From Flavobacterium kayseriense (GTDB lineage: Bacteria > Bacteroidota > Bacteroidia > Flavobacteriales > Flavobacteriaceae), in NCBI RefSeq assembly GCF_014305095.1, contig NZ_JACRUI010000004.1:1-64000 (forward strand): DNA of 64,000 nucleotides. The letters run 5' to 3'. The notes below the pieces were generated by a model. That model searched no databases and was not told the DNA's origin. It worked only from the letters and a program-made list of their open reading frames with translations. Each line of letters starts with the position of its first letter. Position 1 is the stretch's first letter. A program made the position numbers and the translations under genes. Shown here one piece after another: positions 44,799-53,698 of this stretch.

Positions 44799-46496
44799 AT
44801 GAATTGCTACCGCTTTCAAATCTTTTTTCTGATTATCCTCTTATCTGCAACCCGTTCCCACTCACAAGTAAAGAAACTTTCTAAATCAGAAATCTCAAAC
44901 ATTACAGATGACGCAACTCTTCTAATGCGTAATGAAAAATACGAAAAGTCATTAATTAAATCCCGTATTGCTCTAAAACACGCCATCGCTACCGAAGATG
45001 ACAATCTTATTGCAAAAGCCTACAACATTATAGGAGCTAATTTTGACGAACTTTCAGAGTACGATAAAGCCTTTTATTATTACAAAAAAGGGCTTGTATT
45101 TGCCGAAAGAACAACTAATAATCAATTAAAAAATTGGCTCTACAATAACCTGGGAAACATTTATTGTTTTGATAAGAAAGAATATGAGACCGGAATTACA
45201 TACTATCAAAAATCCCTAGAATACAGTTCGAAAATACGTGATTCTACTGAAATTGTATTTACTAAACTCAATATAACTTGGGCCTATTTTGATATTGGAA
45301 AATTTGATGAAGGAGCTCCCTACTTAGAATTTATAAATAAATATCATCCTAAATTTGGCGATAGCTCTACTATTGTAGTTTTAAATATGCTCAATGGCAT
45401 GTATAACAACAATAAAAACAATAACGACAAAACAATCTATTATTTTGAAAATGCCATAAAACTAGGCAAACAGTACGATGAGAAATCTGATCTATCCTAC
45501 TCACATTTAGAATATTCTAAATTTTTGTTCAAAATAGATGAACATAAAAAAGCATACCAAAATTTAGAGGCATACAACATCCTAAACGAGGAACTAAATT
45601 ATGAATCCAAGCAAAAAAAAGTAAATGTGGCTGGAATCAATTTACAAATTGATGAATACAAAAGAGAGATTGATAATATTGAAACGAAATATAAATCAAA
45701 GGAACAACTTTTAGTAGAGACACAAACAAAAAACAAGCGCTCAAGTGTTTTAATAATTAGCGCGCTACTACTAATAATTGTTTTGTTATACTTTTATTTT
45801 GAGATTACAAACCTCAAGCAAAAAAATAATATTAAAAATATACAAAGTAAAATACAGCAAAATATAATTAACGCCTCTATTGATGGTCAGGAAATGGAGC
45901 GAAAAAAAATTGCTTCATTTCTACACGACAACATAAGTGCCTTATTGTCCTCTGCAGGCTTACACTTAAATGTTTACAGCTCGATAAACAAAATAGAATC
46001 CGAAGAAATAGCTAAAACAAAAGCTATACTAAATGACGCGCACGAAAAAGTCCGTGATCTTTCCCATCAGCTAATTCCATCATTACTTGTGCGTTTTGGT
46101 TTGTTTTATGCGTTAAACGATTTATGTGAAAAAAACTCAAATGCTACAATTCTTTTCGGATATGAAAGTACAGTAGATGCTAAAACTAGATACCAAGAGG
46201 AGTTCGAAATGAAGATATATTTCACAATTGCAGAGCTACTAAATAATATTATGAAACACAGTCATGCAAATCTAGGAAGCCTATATCTAACTGAAAATAA
46301 TGGAGAGCTTAGTGTCACCGTGACTGATAATGGAATAGGTTTTAACGCCAAAGATATCCATGCTGTAGAAGGTTTTGGTCTGAACCGAACAAAAGCTAGA
46401 ATCATGAGATTTAAAGGGCAATTTATTGTGAAATCCGCTCCTAATGAGGGCACAACAGTAACCATAATTACCCCCATCCGATACAAGAATAATTAA
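44799..46496 (+). CDS. TPR-containing HisKA_3-type sensor histidine kinase
   Basis: This 565-aa kinase has a signal-like N-terminus and about five TPR-like helical repeats in an extracytoplasmic region (about residues 35-280). Near residues 285-315 is a coiled coil, followed by one membrane helix (SSVLIISALLLIIVLLYFYF). The HisKA_3 dimerisation domain carries His376 (ASFLHDNISALLSS), and the HATPase domain has an N-box (ELLNNIMKHSHA) and a G1 box (VTDNGIGFNAKD). It should phosphorylate the adjacent NarL-type regulator. Its stop overlaps the convergent phosphodiesterase gene by 4 bp. Confidence 0.9.
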   Translation: MNCYRFQIFFLIILLSATRSHSQVKKLSKSEISNITDDATLLMRNEKYEKSLIKSRIALKHAIATEDDNLIAKAYNIIGANFDELSEYDKAFYYYKKGLVFAERTTNNQLKNWLYNNLGNIYCFDKKEYETGITYYQKSLEYSSKIRDSTEIVFTKLNITWAYFDIGKFDEGAPYLEFINKYHPKFGDSSTIVVLNMLNGMYNNNKNNNDKTIYYFENAIKLGKQYDEKSDLSYSHLEYSKFLFKIDEHKKAYQNLEAYNILNEELNYESKQKKVNVAGINLQIDEYKREIDNIETKYKSKEQLLVETQTKNKRSSVLIISALLLIIVLLYFYFEITNLKQKNNIKNIQSKIQQNIINASIDGQEMERKKIASFLHDNISALLSSAGLHLNVYSSINKIESEEIAKTKAILNDAHEKVRDLSHQLIPSLLVRFGLFYALNDLCEKNSNATILFGYESTVDAKTRYQEEFEMKIYFTIAELLNNIMKHSHANLGSLYLTENNGELSVTVTDNGIGFNAKDIHAVEGFGLNRTKARIMRFKGQFIVKSAPNEGTTVTIITPIRYKNN

Positions 46497-46990
46497 GATT
46501 TTTTCTCTATCTCTATTATTTCAAGCTCTTTGATCTTATCTCCGTCAATTACAAAACGTAACATCGTGCGCACTTGATGAAACCCACTTTTACCACAAGC
46601 TCCTGGGTTCATGTGTAAAAAATTATTCTTTTTATCAAACATCACTTTCAAAATATGTGAATGCCCACAAATAAATAATTGCGGCGGATTAGTCTCCAAC
46701 TCCTTTTTAATTTTTGGATTGTATTTTCCGGGATAACCACCTATATGCGTGATCCAAACCTCCACGCCTTCACACCAAAATCGATTGTCCAAAGGAAATT
46801 CTAAACGAGCCTTATCATCATCAATATTGCCATAAACAGCCCGCAAAGGTTTTACTTTTTTAATAGTGTCCGTCACTACTAAATTTCCAATATCTCCCGC
46901 ATGCCAAACTTCGTCAGCCTGCGCAACGTACTTCATAATCGTCTCGTCTATGTGGCTGTGCGTATCTGAGAGCAAAAGTATTTTTTTCAT
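46493..46990 (-). CDS. YfcE/MJ0936-type metallophosphoesterase
   Basis: This 165-aa calcineurin-like phosphoesterase has metal-binding motifs ILLLSDTHSHID (D, H), WHAGDIGN, the YGNIDDD loop and the C-terminal FICGHSHI with MNPGACG. It is a small cytoplasmic phosphodiesterase of the YfcE family that can hydrolyse phosphodiesters in vitro; the physiological substrate is unknown. Its 3' end overlaps the kinase gene by 4 bp, tail to tail. Confidence 0.88.
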   Translation of the reverse strand: MKKILLLSDTHSHIDETIMKYVAQADEVWHAGDIGNLVVTDTIKKVKPLRAVYGNIDDDKARLEFPLDNRFWCEGVEVWITHIGGYPGKYNPKIKKELETNPPQLFICGHSHILKVMFDKKNNFLHMNPGACGKSGFHQVRTMLRFVIDGDKIKELEIIEIEKKS

Positions 46991-47015
46991 ACTACTATAA
47001 CTGATTTATTCCTTA

Positions 47016-47087
47016 GAGCTTCTTCCTGCTATCCGTTGCAATCCACGCTAAAAAGCGTGGGTTTTTCACTGCTATCAGGGCTATGGG
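47016..47087 (-). repeat. Intergenic repeat element, copy A
   Basis: Read on the minus strand it begins TAGCCCTGATAGCAGTG, has a hairpin (CCACGCT-AAAA-AGCGTGG on the plus strand, 47043-47060), and ends GCAACGGATAGCAGGAA-AAGCTC. Its ends match copy B at 48026-48104. The element sits between the divergent yfcE-like and truA genes. Confidence 0.65.
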
Positions 47088-47183
47088 ATTTCGGTAAAAT
47101 TAAAGATTCTGTTTCCAAATAAAAAAATAAGTTTCTCTAAAAAACATTAGCGCAATACGCCTACTTCAAAAATAATTAATAAG

Positions 47184-47191
47184 TATCTTTG
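47184..47191 (+). promoter_or_regulatory. -7 element of truA
   Basis: TATCTTTG, exact consensus. A TTG at 47189 that could be read as a truA start overlaps this box, so translation must begin further downstream. Confidence 0.6.
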
Positions 47192-47254
47192 TGTTTCAAA
47201 CCAAGACAGATTAAAGGGAACACTATCGCCTTAGGTTCAAAAGCAAAATTACAA

Positions 47255-48004
47255 TTGAGATATTTTATAAAATTAGCATATAACGGCACCTCCTATCACG
47301 GTTGGCAATACCAACCTAATGCAACTTCTGTACAAGAAGTTTTAAACAAGGCATTCTCTGTTATACTTAATACTGATATTAGCATTATGGGTGCTGGTCG
47401 AACTGATACTGGTGTTCACGCATCGCAAATGTTCGCACACTTTGATTATGACGATACTATTGATAGCAAGCAATTCATTCACAAAATTAATTCGTACTTG
47501 CCTAAAGATATTGTTGTCTTTGATGTGTTTATAGTATCTGATGAAGCTCACACCCGATTTGATGCCACAAAGCGAACCTACGAATACCATATTAACACAT
47601 TTAAAGATCCTTTTTCACAAGAGCTTAGTTGGTATTTTCACCAGCAACTTGATCTTGATTTAATGAATGAGGCTTCACAATTGCTGTTTAATCATACTAA
47701 CTTCCAAAGTTTTTCTAAGGTAAATACGGATGTAAATACTTTCGATTGTACAATTTATGAAGCGTACTGGAAGCAAGAAAACAATAAGCTACTATTTACC
47801 ATTTCGGCTAATCGTTTTTTGAGAAATATGGTGCGCTCCATAGTGGGAACACTTGTAAACGTCGGTTTGAAAAAAATCACGGTAGCTGATTTTAATACTA
47901 TTATTGAAAGTAAAAATAGAGATAAAGCAGGATTTTCAGTACCAGCACATGGCTTATATTTAACTAAAATCGAATATCCTTTTTTAGTGAATAAGAACGA
48001 TTAA
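47255..48004 (+). CDS. truA: tRNA pseudouridine(38-40) synthase TruA
   Basis: This 249-aa enzyme has the catalytic Asp in GAGRTDTGVHASQMFAHFD and the family motifs KLAYNGTSYHGWQYQP, RFDATKRTYEYH, and SANRFLRNMVRSIVGTLV. It isomerises uridines 38-40 in the tRNA anticodon arm. I start it at TTG 47255 (product MRYFIKLAYNG). The longer frame from 47189 begins inside the promoter and has a poor N-terminus, and 249 aa is the usual size in this group. It is flanked by repeat elements A and B. Confidence 0.88.
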   Translation: MRYFIKLAYNGTSYHGWQYQPNATSVQEVLNKAFSVILNTDISIMGAGRTDTGVHASQMFAHFDYDDTIDSKQFIHKINSYLPKDIVVFDVFIVSDEAHTRFDATKRTYEYHINTFKDPFSQELSWYFHQQLDLDLMNEASQLLFNHTNFQSFSKVNTDVNTFDCTIYEAYWKQENNKLLFTISANRFLRNMVRSIVGTLVNVGLKKITVADFNTIIESKNRDKAGFSVPAHGLYLTKIEYPFLVNKND

Positions 48005-48025
48005 TTTGATATAAAACACAAATCA

Positions 48026-48104
48026 CTAGCCCTGATGGCAATGGAAATCCTTGATTGCCAGGTTTTGGCAAGCAAGATTGAAAAGAACAGCAGGAAAAAG
48101 CTCC
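48026..48104 (+). repeat. Intergenic repeat element, copy B
   Basis: It begins TAGCCCTGATGGCAATGG (from 48027), has an internal hairpin (48050-48060 with 48066-48076, one mismatch), and ends AACAGCAGGAAAAAGCTCC. It aligns end to end with copy A (47016-47087), with the middle hairpin diverged. It fills the gap between truA and the ABC exporter. Confidence 0.65.
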
Positions 48105-48131
48105 TGAAAACTGAAAAAGAGCAGCAAAAAA

Positions 48132-49886
48132 ATGAAAGCAAAAGCATTTGACACTCGATTATTTAAGAGAATATTATATTATACAAAACCATACCAATGG
48201 CGGTTCAATGGGGTGATAGCTTTTGCTATTTCACTATCCGTATTTGCGGCCTTGCGTCCTTATTTATTAAAGCAAACCGTAGACGGTTACATCCAAACAG
48301 AGGATGCCAAAGGGCTTTTGTTTTACATTACCTTGATGGGAATTGTATTGCTAGCTGAGGTTTTTTCGCAGTTTTATTTTGTCTTTTGGTCGAACTGGCT
48401 TGGACAAGATATTGTGAAGGACATTCGAATAAAGCTCTTTAAACATATTTTGAGTTTTAGAATGAAGTATTTTGATTTAGTGCCGGTGGGACAATTAGTG
48501 ACTCGTTCCGTATCAGACATCGAATCGATTGCTCGTATTTTCAGCCAAGGACTTTTTATGATCATTAGTGACTTGATGAAAATGATTGTTGTACTAGCGT
48601 TTATGTTTTACATGAATTGGACATTGACATGGATTGTTATTGTGGCTATGCCTATTTTAGTGGTTATTACTCGAGTGTTTCAGCGCAAAATGCAAGTAGC
48701 TTTTGAAGAAGTGCGCACACAAATTGCCAATATGAATTCGTTTGTGCAGGAGCGCGTTACCGGAATGAAAATTGTTCAGCTGTTTACCAGAGAAGTAATC
48801 GAAGCCGATAAGTTTCGAGAAATTAACAATAAACACAAAAAAGCATGGATTAAAACCATTCTTTACAACTCTATCTTCTTCCCTATTGCCGATATTATTT
48901 CGTCACTAACACTTGGATTTATTGTGTTGTATGGTGGGATGAAAATATTGAATGGCGATACTTTCACCACCTTTGGGGATTTATTCTCCTACACCATGTT
49001 TATTACCATGTTGTTTAACCCTTTGCGTCAAATTGCAGATAAATTTAATGAAATGCAATTAGGAATGATTGCTGCTAATCGCGTTTTTGAAATTATAGAT
49101 ACCCAAGATCAAATACAAGATACCGGAAAAATTGAGGCGCCACTATTTGATGGAAACATAATTTTCAAGGAGGTTCATTTTAGCTATATCGCTGACGAGG
49201 AAGTTATAAAAGGCATCGATTTAGAAGTCCAATCGGGACAGACTGTTGCAATAGTTGGTTCTACAGGTGCTGGAAAATCGACCATTATCAATTTATTAAA
49301 TCGTTTTTACGAAATTAATAGCGGAATAATTTATATTGATAACGAAAACATAGAAAACTACACGCTAGATTCCTTGCGAAAACAAATTGCTGTGGTTTTA
49401 CAAGATGTGTTTTTATTTGCTGATACAATATACAACAATATCACATTAAACAATCCAGAAATTAGTCGAGCAGAAGTTTTAGCGGCAGCAAAAGATATTG
49501 GTGTACACGATTTTATAATGAGTTTACCCGATAATTATGATTTTGATGTAAAGGAACGAGGCGTTATGCTTTCTTCAGGACAAAGACAGTTAATTGCTTT
49601 TTTACGTGCCTATGTTAGTAATCCAAGTATTTTAATTCTTGACGAAGCCACCTCCTCAATTGATAGTTACTCCGAAGAAATGATTCAGCGCGCCACAGAA
49701 ACCATCACTAAAGGTAGAACATCTATTGTTATAGCACACCGTTTAGCAACTATCATGAACGCTGACAAAATTGTGGTAATGGATCAAGGACTAATTGTCG
49801 AGCAAGGAACGCATCAGGAATTAATACATCGTGAAGGTGGCTATTATAAAAATTTGTATGATTCACAATTTTCGGTAGCTAATTAA
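48132..49886 (+). CDS. ABC exporter, fused permease and ATPase
   Basis: This 584-aa type IV ABC exporter half-transporter has six membrane helices (about 20-310), then an ATPase domain with Walker A GSTGAGKSTIINLLNRF, Q-loop VVLQDVFLFADT, signature LSSGQRQLIAFLRAY, Walker B ILILDEATSSID and the H-loop in IVIAHRLATI. It probably works as a homodimer exporting a lipid or drug (MsbA/LmrA-like); the substrate is not evident. The leader region is occupied by repeat element B. Confidence 0.92.
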   Translation: MKAKAFDTRLFKRILYYTKPYQWRFNGVIAFAISLSVFAALRPYLLKQTVDGYIQTEDAKGLLFYITLMGIVLLAEVFSQFYFVFWSNWLGQDIVKDIRIKLFKHILSFRMKYFDLVPVGQLVTRSVSDIESIARIFSQGLFMIISDLMKMIVVLAFMFYMNWTLTWIVIVAMPILVVITRVFQRKMQVAFEEVRTQIANMNSFVQERVTGMKIVQLFTREVIEADKFREINNKHKKAWIKTILYNSIFFPIADIISSLTLGFIVLYGGMKILNGDTFTTFGDLFSYTMFITMLFNPLRQIADKFNEMQLGMIAANRVFEIIDTQDQIQDTGKIEAPLFDGNIIFKEVHFSYIADEEVIKGIDLEVQSGQTVAIVGSTGAGKSTIINLLNRFYEINSGIIYIDNENIENYTLDSLRKQIAVVLQDVFLFADTIYNNITLNNPEISRAEVLAAAKDIGVHDFIMSLPDNYDFDVKERGVMLSSGQRQLIAFLRAYVSNPSILILDEATSSIDSYSEEMIQRATETITKGRTSIVIAHRLATIMNADKIVVMDQGLIVEQGTHQELIHREGGYYKNLYDSQFSVAN

Positions 49887-50136
49887 TTTTTATACTCGAA
49901 AAAAAAATATTTTAAATGTAAATCTAAAGGAAGGGAATCGCAATAAAAATAGTGGAATATAGTAACTATTAAAGTGGTAATGACTAATCAAGCATAGGCG
50001 TAGGTGATGAAATAGCACTTTTACTCTTTAAATTGTTTTATTTTTCAATAGATTTTTAATAATGGATTTTTAATCTTTTTAAAAACAGAATAATTCCTTA
50101 AATTCGCCAAATCAAATAATTTAGAAAACTTATACA

Positions 50137-51525
50137 ATGAAATACGATATCATAGTTTTAGGAAGTGGACCAGGTGGATATGTTACTGCCATAAGAGCAT
50201 CACAATTAGGGTTTAAAGTAGCCGTAATTGAAAAAGAAAACCTAGGTGGTGTGTGTTTAAACTGGGGATGTATCCCTACGAAAGCATTACTAAAATCAGC
50301 TCAAGTTTTTGATTATCTAAAACATGCCTCTGATTATGGATTGACTGTATCTTCATTTGATAAAGATTTCCCTGCAGTCGTACAACGCAGTAGAACAGTT
50401 GCCTCAGATATGAGCAAAGGAGTTCAATTTTTAATGAAAAAAAACAAGATTGACGTACTTGATGGTTTTGGTAAGCTAAAACCAGGTAAAAAGGTTGATG
50501 TTACGGATAAAGACAATAAAGTTACAGAATATAGTGCAGACCATATAATTATAGCTACTGGAGCTCGCTCTCGTGAATTACCTAACTTGCCACAAGATGG
50601 TACAAAAGTTATAGGGTACCGTCAAGCAATGACATTACCTACACAACCAAAATCAATGATTATCGTAGGTTCTGGAGCGATTGGAGTTGAATTTGCACAT
50701 TTTTATAATGCAATGGGAACTGAAGTTACTATTGTTGAGTTCATGCCTAACATTGTTCCTGTTGAAGATGAAGACATCTCTAAACAAATGGAGCGTTCTA
50801 TGAAAAAAGCAGGAGTAAAAATCATGACTAGCTCTTCTGTAGAAAAAATTGATACTAGTGGTGCAGGTGTTAAAGCCTATGTCAAAACAGCAAAAGGAGA
50901 AGTAGTTCTTGAAGCAGATATGTTATTATCAGCAGTTGGAATCAAAACAAACATCGAAAACATAGGACTAGAAGAGGTAGGTATCGCTACTGATAAAGAT
51001 AAAATCCTTGTAAACGCTTACAATGCAACAAATATCCCAGGATACTACGCAATTGGTGACGTTACTCCGGGTCAAGCACTTGCTCACGTAGCATCTGCTG
51101 AAGGAATCAACTGTGTAGAAAAAATTGCAGGAATGCACGTAGAGCCAATCGATTACGGAAACGTACCAGGTTGTACTTACGCTACACCTGAAATTGCATC
51201 AGTAGGTTTAACTGAAAAACAAGCGAAAGAAAAAGGATACGAATTAAAAATTGGTAAGTTCCCTTTCTCTGCTTCTGGAAAAGCAAAAGCTTCTGGAACT
51301 CCAGACGGTTTTGTCAAAGTAATTTTTGATGCAAAATACGGAGAATGGTTAGGATGCCACATGATTGGTGCTGGCGTTACTGATATGATTGCTGAGGCAG
51401 TTGTAGCACGTAAACTAGAAACCACTGGACACGAAATCCTAAAATCAATACACCCTCACCCTACAATGAGTGAAGCGGTAATGGAAGCTGTTGCTGATGC
51501 TTATGGTGAAGTAATTCACTTGTAG
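50137..51525 (+). CDS. lpdA: Dihydrolipoyl dehydrogenase
   Basis: This 462-aa flavoprotein has the FAD motif IIVLGSGPGGYVTAIRASQ, the redox disulfide Cys40-Cys45 (GGVCLNWGCIPTKALL), the NAD-binding motif IIVGSGAIGVEFAHFY and the dimer-interface active-site HPHPTMSEAVMEA. It is the E3 subunit of 2-oxoacid dehydrogenases or the glycine cleavage system. E1 and E2 genes are not adjacent, so it probably serves several complexes. Preceding it is a 250-bp AT-rich gap in which I see no feature. Confidence 0.95.
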   Translation: MKYDIIVLGSGPGGYVTAIRASQLGFKVAVIEKENLGGVCLNWGCIPTKALLKSAQVFDYLKHASDYGLTVSSFDKDFPAVVQRSRTVASDMSKGVQFLMKKNKIDVLDGFGKLKPGKKVDVTDKDNKVTEYSADHIIIATGARSRELPNLPQDGTKVIGYRQAMTLPTQPKSMIIVGSGAIGVEFAHFYNAMGTEVTIVEFMPNIVPVEDEDISKQMERSMKKAGVKIMTSSSVEKIDTSGAGVKAYVKTAKGEVVLEADMLLSAVGIKTNIENIGLEEVGIATDKDKILVNAYNATNIPGYYAIGDVTPGQALAHVASAEGINCVEKIAGMHVEPIDYGNVPGCTYATPEIASVGLTEKQAKEKGYELKIGKFPFSASGKAKASGTPDGFVKVIFDAKYGEWLGCHMIGAGVTDMIAEAVVARKLETTGHEILKSIHPHPTMSEAVMEAVADAYGEVIHL

Positions 51526-51566
51526 ATTTTTAATTTAGAGGAACAAAGTAATCCTTACTATAATTC

Positions 51567-51602
51567 AAAAAATCCGATTGGCATTAGCTAATCGGATTTT
51601 TT
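51567..51602 (+). terminator. Terminator of lpdA
   Basis: AAAAAATCCGATT (51567-51579) pairs with AATCGGATTTTTT (51590-51602). The last 24 bases (51585-51608) recur exactly at 55138-55161. Confidence 0.92.
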
Positions 51603-51680
51603 TGTTTCAATTGGTAGCACTTAACTTGAAATTACAAATAAATTCAAAAACAATTCAAAATCATAATGTAATTTTGAACC

Positions 51681-52355
51681 ATGAAGATATTAATCATCGA
51701 AGACGAAAAAGAATTAGGTAATGATATTGCAAAATATCTTGCTGGTGAAGAGTACATCTGCGAATTTGCTACAACTTATAATCAAGCTCTTGAAAAAATA
51801 AACACCTACTTTTATGATTGCATTTTACTAGACATTACATTACCTGATGGTAACGGTATCGATATTTTAGAACATCTAAAAGTTTTAAAAAAGCAAGACG
51901 GAGTCATCATTATTTCAGCTAAAGATGCCTTAGATGATAAAATTAAAGGTTTACAATTAGGAGCCGATGATTACTTAACGAAACCTTTTCATTTATCAGA
52001 GCTAGCTGCCAGAATATTTTCAGTCATTAGACGAAAGCAATTTGATAACGCTACTATTATAATACAAAACGAAATAAGTATAGATCTAATTGCAAAAAGC
52101 GTTTTTATTCACGAACAGAAAATAGATTTAACAAAAACCGAATTTGATTTACTACTTTTTTTTATGGGTAATAAAAATAAAGTCATCTCAAAGAGTATTT
52201 TAGCAGAACATCTCTCTGGTGACTTTGCTGACATGCTGGACAATCATGATTTTATTTATGCACACATTAAAAATCTAAAAAAGAAATTAAATAATGCCGG
52301 AGGTGAATCCTACTTAAAAACAGTTTACGGAACCGGTTATAAATGGGTAGCATGA
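51681..52355 (+). CDS. OmpR-type response regulator
   Basis: This 224-aa regulator has a receiver domain with phosphoacceptor Asp51 (FYDCILLDITLPDGNG) and Lys near residue 102 (DDYLTKPF). A winged-helix output domain ends in IKNLKKKLNNAGG and TVYGTGYKWVA. It is followed by its kinase with an ATGA overlap (52352-52355), so translation is coupled. The outer-membrane protein gene follows. Confidence 0.93.
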   Translation: MKILIIEDEKELGNDIAKYLAGEEYICEFATTYNQALEKINTYFYDCILLDITLPDGNGIDILEHLKVLKKQDGVIIISAKDALDDKIKGLQLGADDYLTKPFHLSELAARIFSVIRRKQFDNATIIIQNEISIDLIAKSVFIHEQKIDLTKTEFDLLLFFMGNKNKVISKSILAEHLSGDFADMLDNHDFIYAHIKNLKKKLNNAGGESYLKTVYGTGYKWVA

Positions 52356-53638
52356 AAAATTTACTAAATAAATCGCTAAGCTCGTTTGCTGTTTATGCAT
52401 TACTTGTTTTGGTAGCAAGTATTCCTGTCTATTTTTATTTGATTGATAATATCTGGATTAGCGAAATAGATGAAAACAACGCATTAATAGCGCAAAGAAC
52501 AGAGATAGAGTTCAACCATTTACAACTTGACAATGACGAACTGGAAAAAAGTCTCTTTTTATGGAACAAAGTACAGCCTCATACACAATTGTCAAAAATA
52601 GAATCTTATACTAAAAAACCCGATTCTCTTTACACCGTCTCGAGGCAAAATACTTACGTCAGAAAAAAAGATATTAATCGCTTTAGAGGACTTTCTAAGA
52701 TAATTCAAATTCATGAGTCAAGCTACCTACTTTCTGTAGAAACTATTATTGAAGAAAGCGAAGAGACTATTTGGGAAATAACAAAACTTACTTTCCTATT
52801 TTATATTTTATTAATTATTGGATTTTTAGGTCTAAACAAATGGCTGTCTAACAAATTATGGCAACCTTTCAGGCATACTTTACAACAATTAAAATCGTTT
52901 CAATTAAACAAGCAATCTAAAATTGAATTTCAAAAATCAGACACCCTGGAGTTCGAGCAACTAAACGCTTCATTAAATCACTTAATTGAGGAAAATATAA
53001 CTGTATTTAAAACTCAAAAAGAATTTACTGAGAATGCATCACATGAGTTACAAACGCCATTAGCAATTATAAAAGGAAAACTTGACTTACTGTTACAGCA
53101 AAAATCGATCACCAATGAGCAGTACCTAATCGTTGAAGAAATAAATACAGTTTTGACAAGAGCTTCAAGAATTAATAGAAATTTATTGCTGCTGGCAAAA
53201 ATGGAAAATAACCAGTTCCAAATTTCAAAAGCGATGAATATAAGTACGATCGCTACTGACGTTGAGCAAAATTTGCAAGGTTATTTTATCGCCCAAAACA
53301 AGCATTTTACAAAAACTATTCAAAGTGATGTTTTACTAGACTGCAATACTACACTTGTAGAAGTTTTATTAAACAACCTTCTACTCAATACCATCAAGCA
53401 TTCAGATAAAGAGTCACTAATTCATCTAGCATTTACAAAAAAAGGCATTACTGTTTCCAACACTGGAACGCAACCTTTACTCGAAAGTAAATTATACAAA
53501 CGATTTGCATCTATGACTAAAAATGGGGCAAATAGCGGTTTAGGATTAGCCATTGTTAAACAAATTTGCGAGGTACACGGTTGGAAAATTCAGTATACTT
53601 TCGATACTAAAAGCCACATTTTTTCTATCTCATTCTAA
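52352..53638 (+). CDS. HisKA-type sensor histidine kinase
   Basis: This 428-aa kinase has two membrane segments (about residues 13-33 and 147-166) that flank a periplasmic sensor loop. HisKA carries His231 (ENASHELQTPLAIIKG), and HATPase has the N-box LLNNLLLNTIKHS and the GLGLAIVKQICEVHG motif. The start at 52352, overlapping the regulator stop as ATGA, is preferred to the upstream start at 52343. It should phosphorylate the OmpR-type regulator. Confidence 0.92.
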   Translation: MKNLLNKSLSSFAVYALLVLVASIPVYFYLIDNIWISEIDENNALIAQRTEIEFNHLQLDNDELEKSLFLWNKVQPHTQLSKIESYTKKPDSLYTVSRQNTYVRKKDINRFRGLSKIIQIHESSYLLSVETIIEESEETIWEITKLTFLFYILLIIGFLGLNKWLSNKLWQPFRHTLQQLKSFQLNKQSKIEFQKSDTLEFEQLNASLNHLIEENITVFKTQKEFTENASHELQTPLAIIKGKLDLLLQQKSITNEQYLIVEEINTVLTRASRINRNLLLLAKMENNQFQISKAMNISTIATDVEQNLQGYFIAQNKHFTKTIQSDVLLDCNTTLVEVLLNNLLLNTIKHSDKESLIHLAFTKKGITVSNTGTQPLLESKLYKRFASMTKNGANSGLGLAIVKQICEVHGWKIQYTFDTKSHIFSISF

Positions 53639-53643
53639 ATTTC

Positions 53644-53684
53644 AAATTTTCTACAAAATTGGTACTGACATTTGTAGAAAATTT
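53644..53684. repeat. Perfect 14-bp inverted repeat after the kinase gene
   Basis: AAATTTTCTACAAA (53644-53657) and its complement (53671-53684) enclose 13 bases, between the kinase stop and the outer-membrane protein start. There is no T-run, so it could be an operator or an RNA hairpin that tunes read-through. Confidence 0.5.
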
Positions 53685-53698
53685 AAAAATATAGAATA

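Noticed and set aside
47189..47254. N-terminal extension of TruA
   Set aside because: The TTG at 47189 lies inside the -7 promoter box and the extension has no homology pattern.
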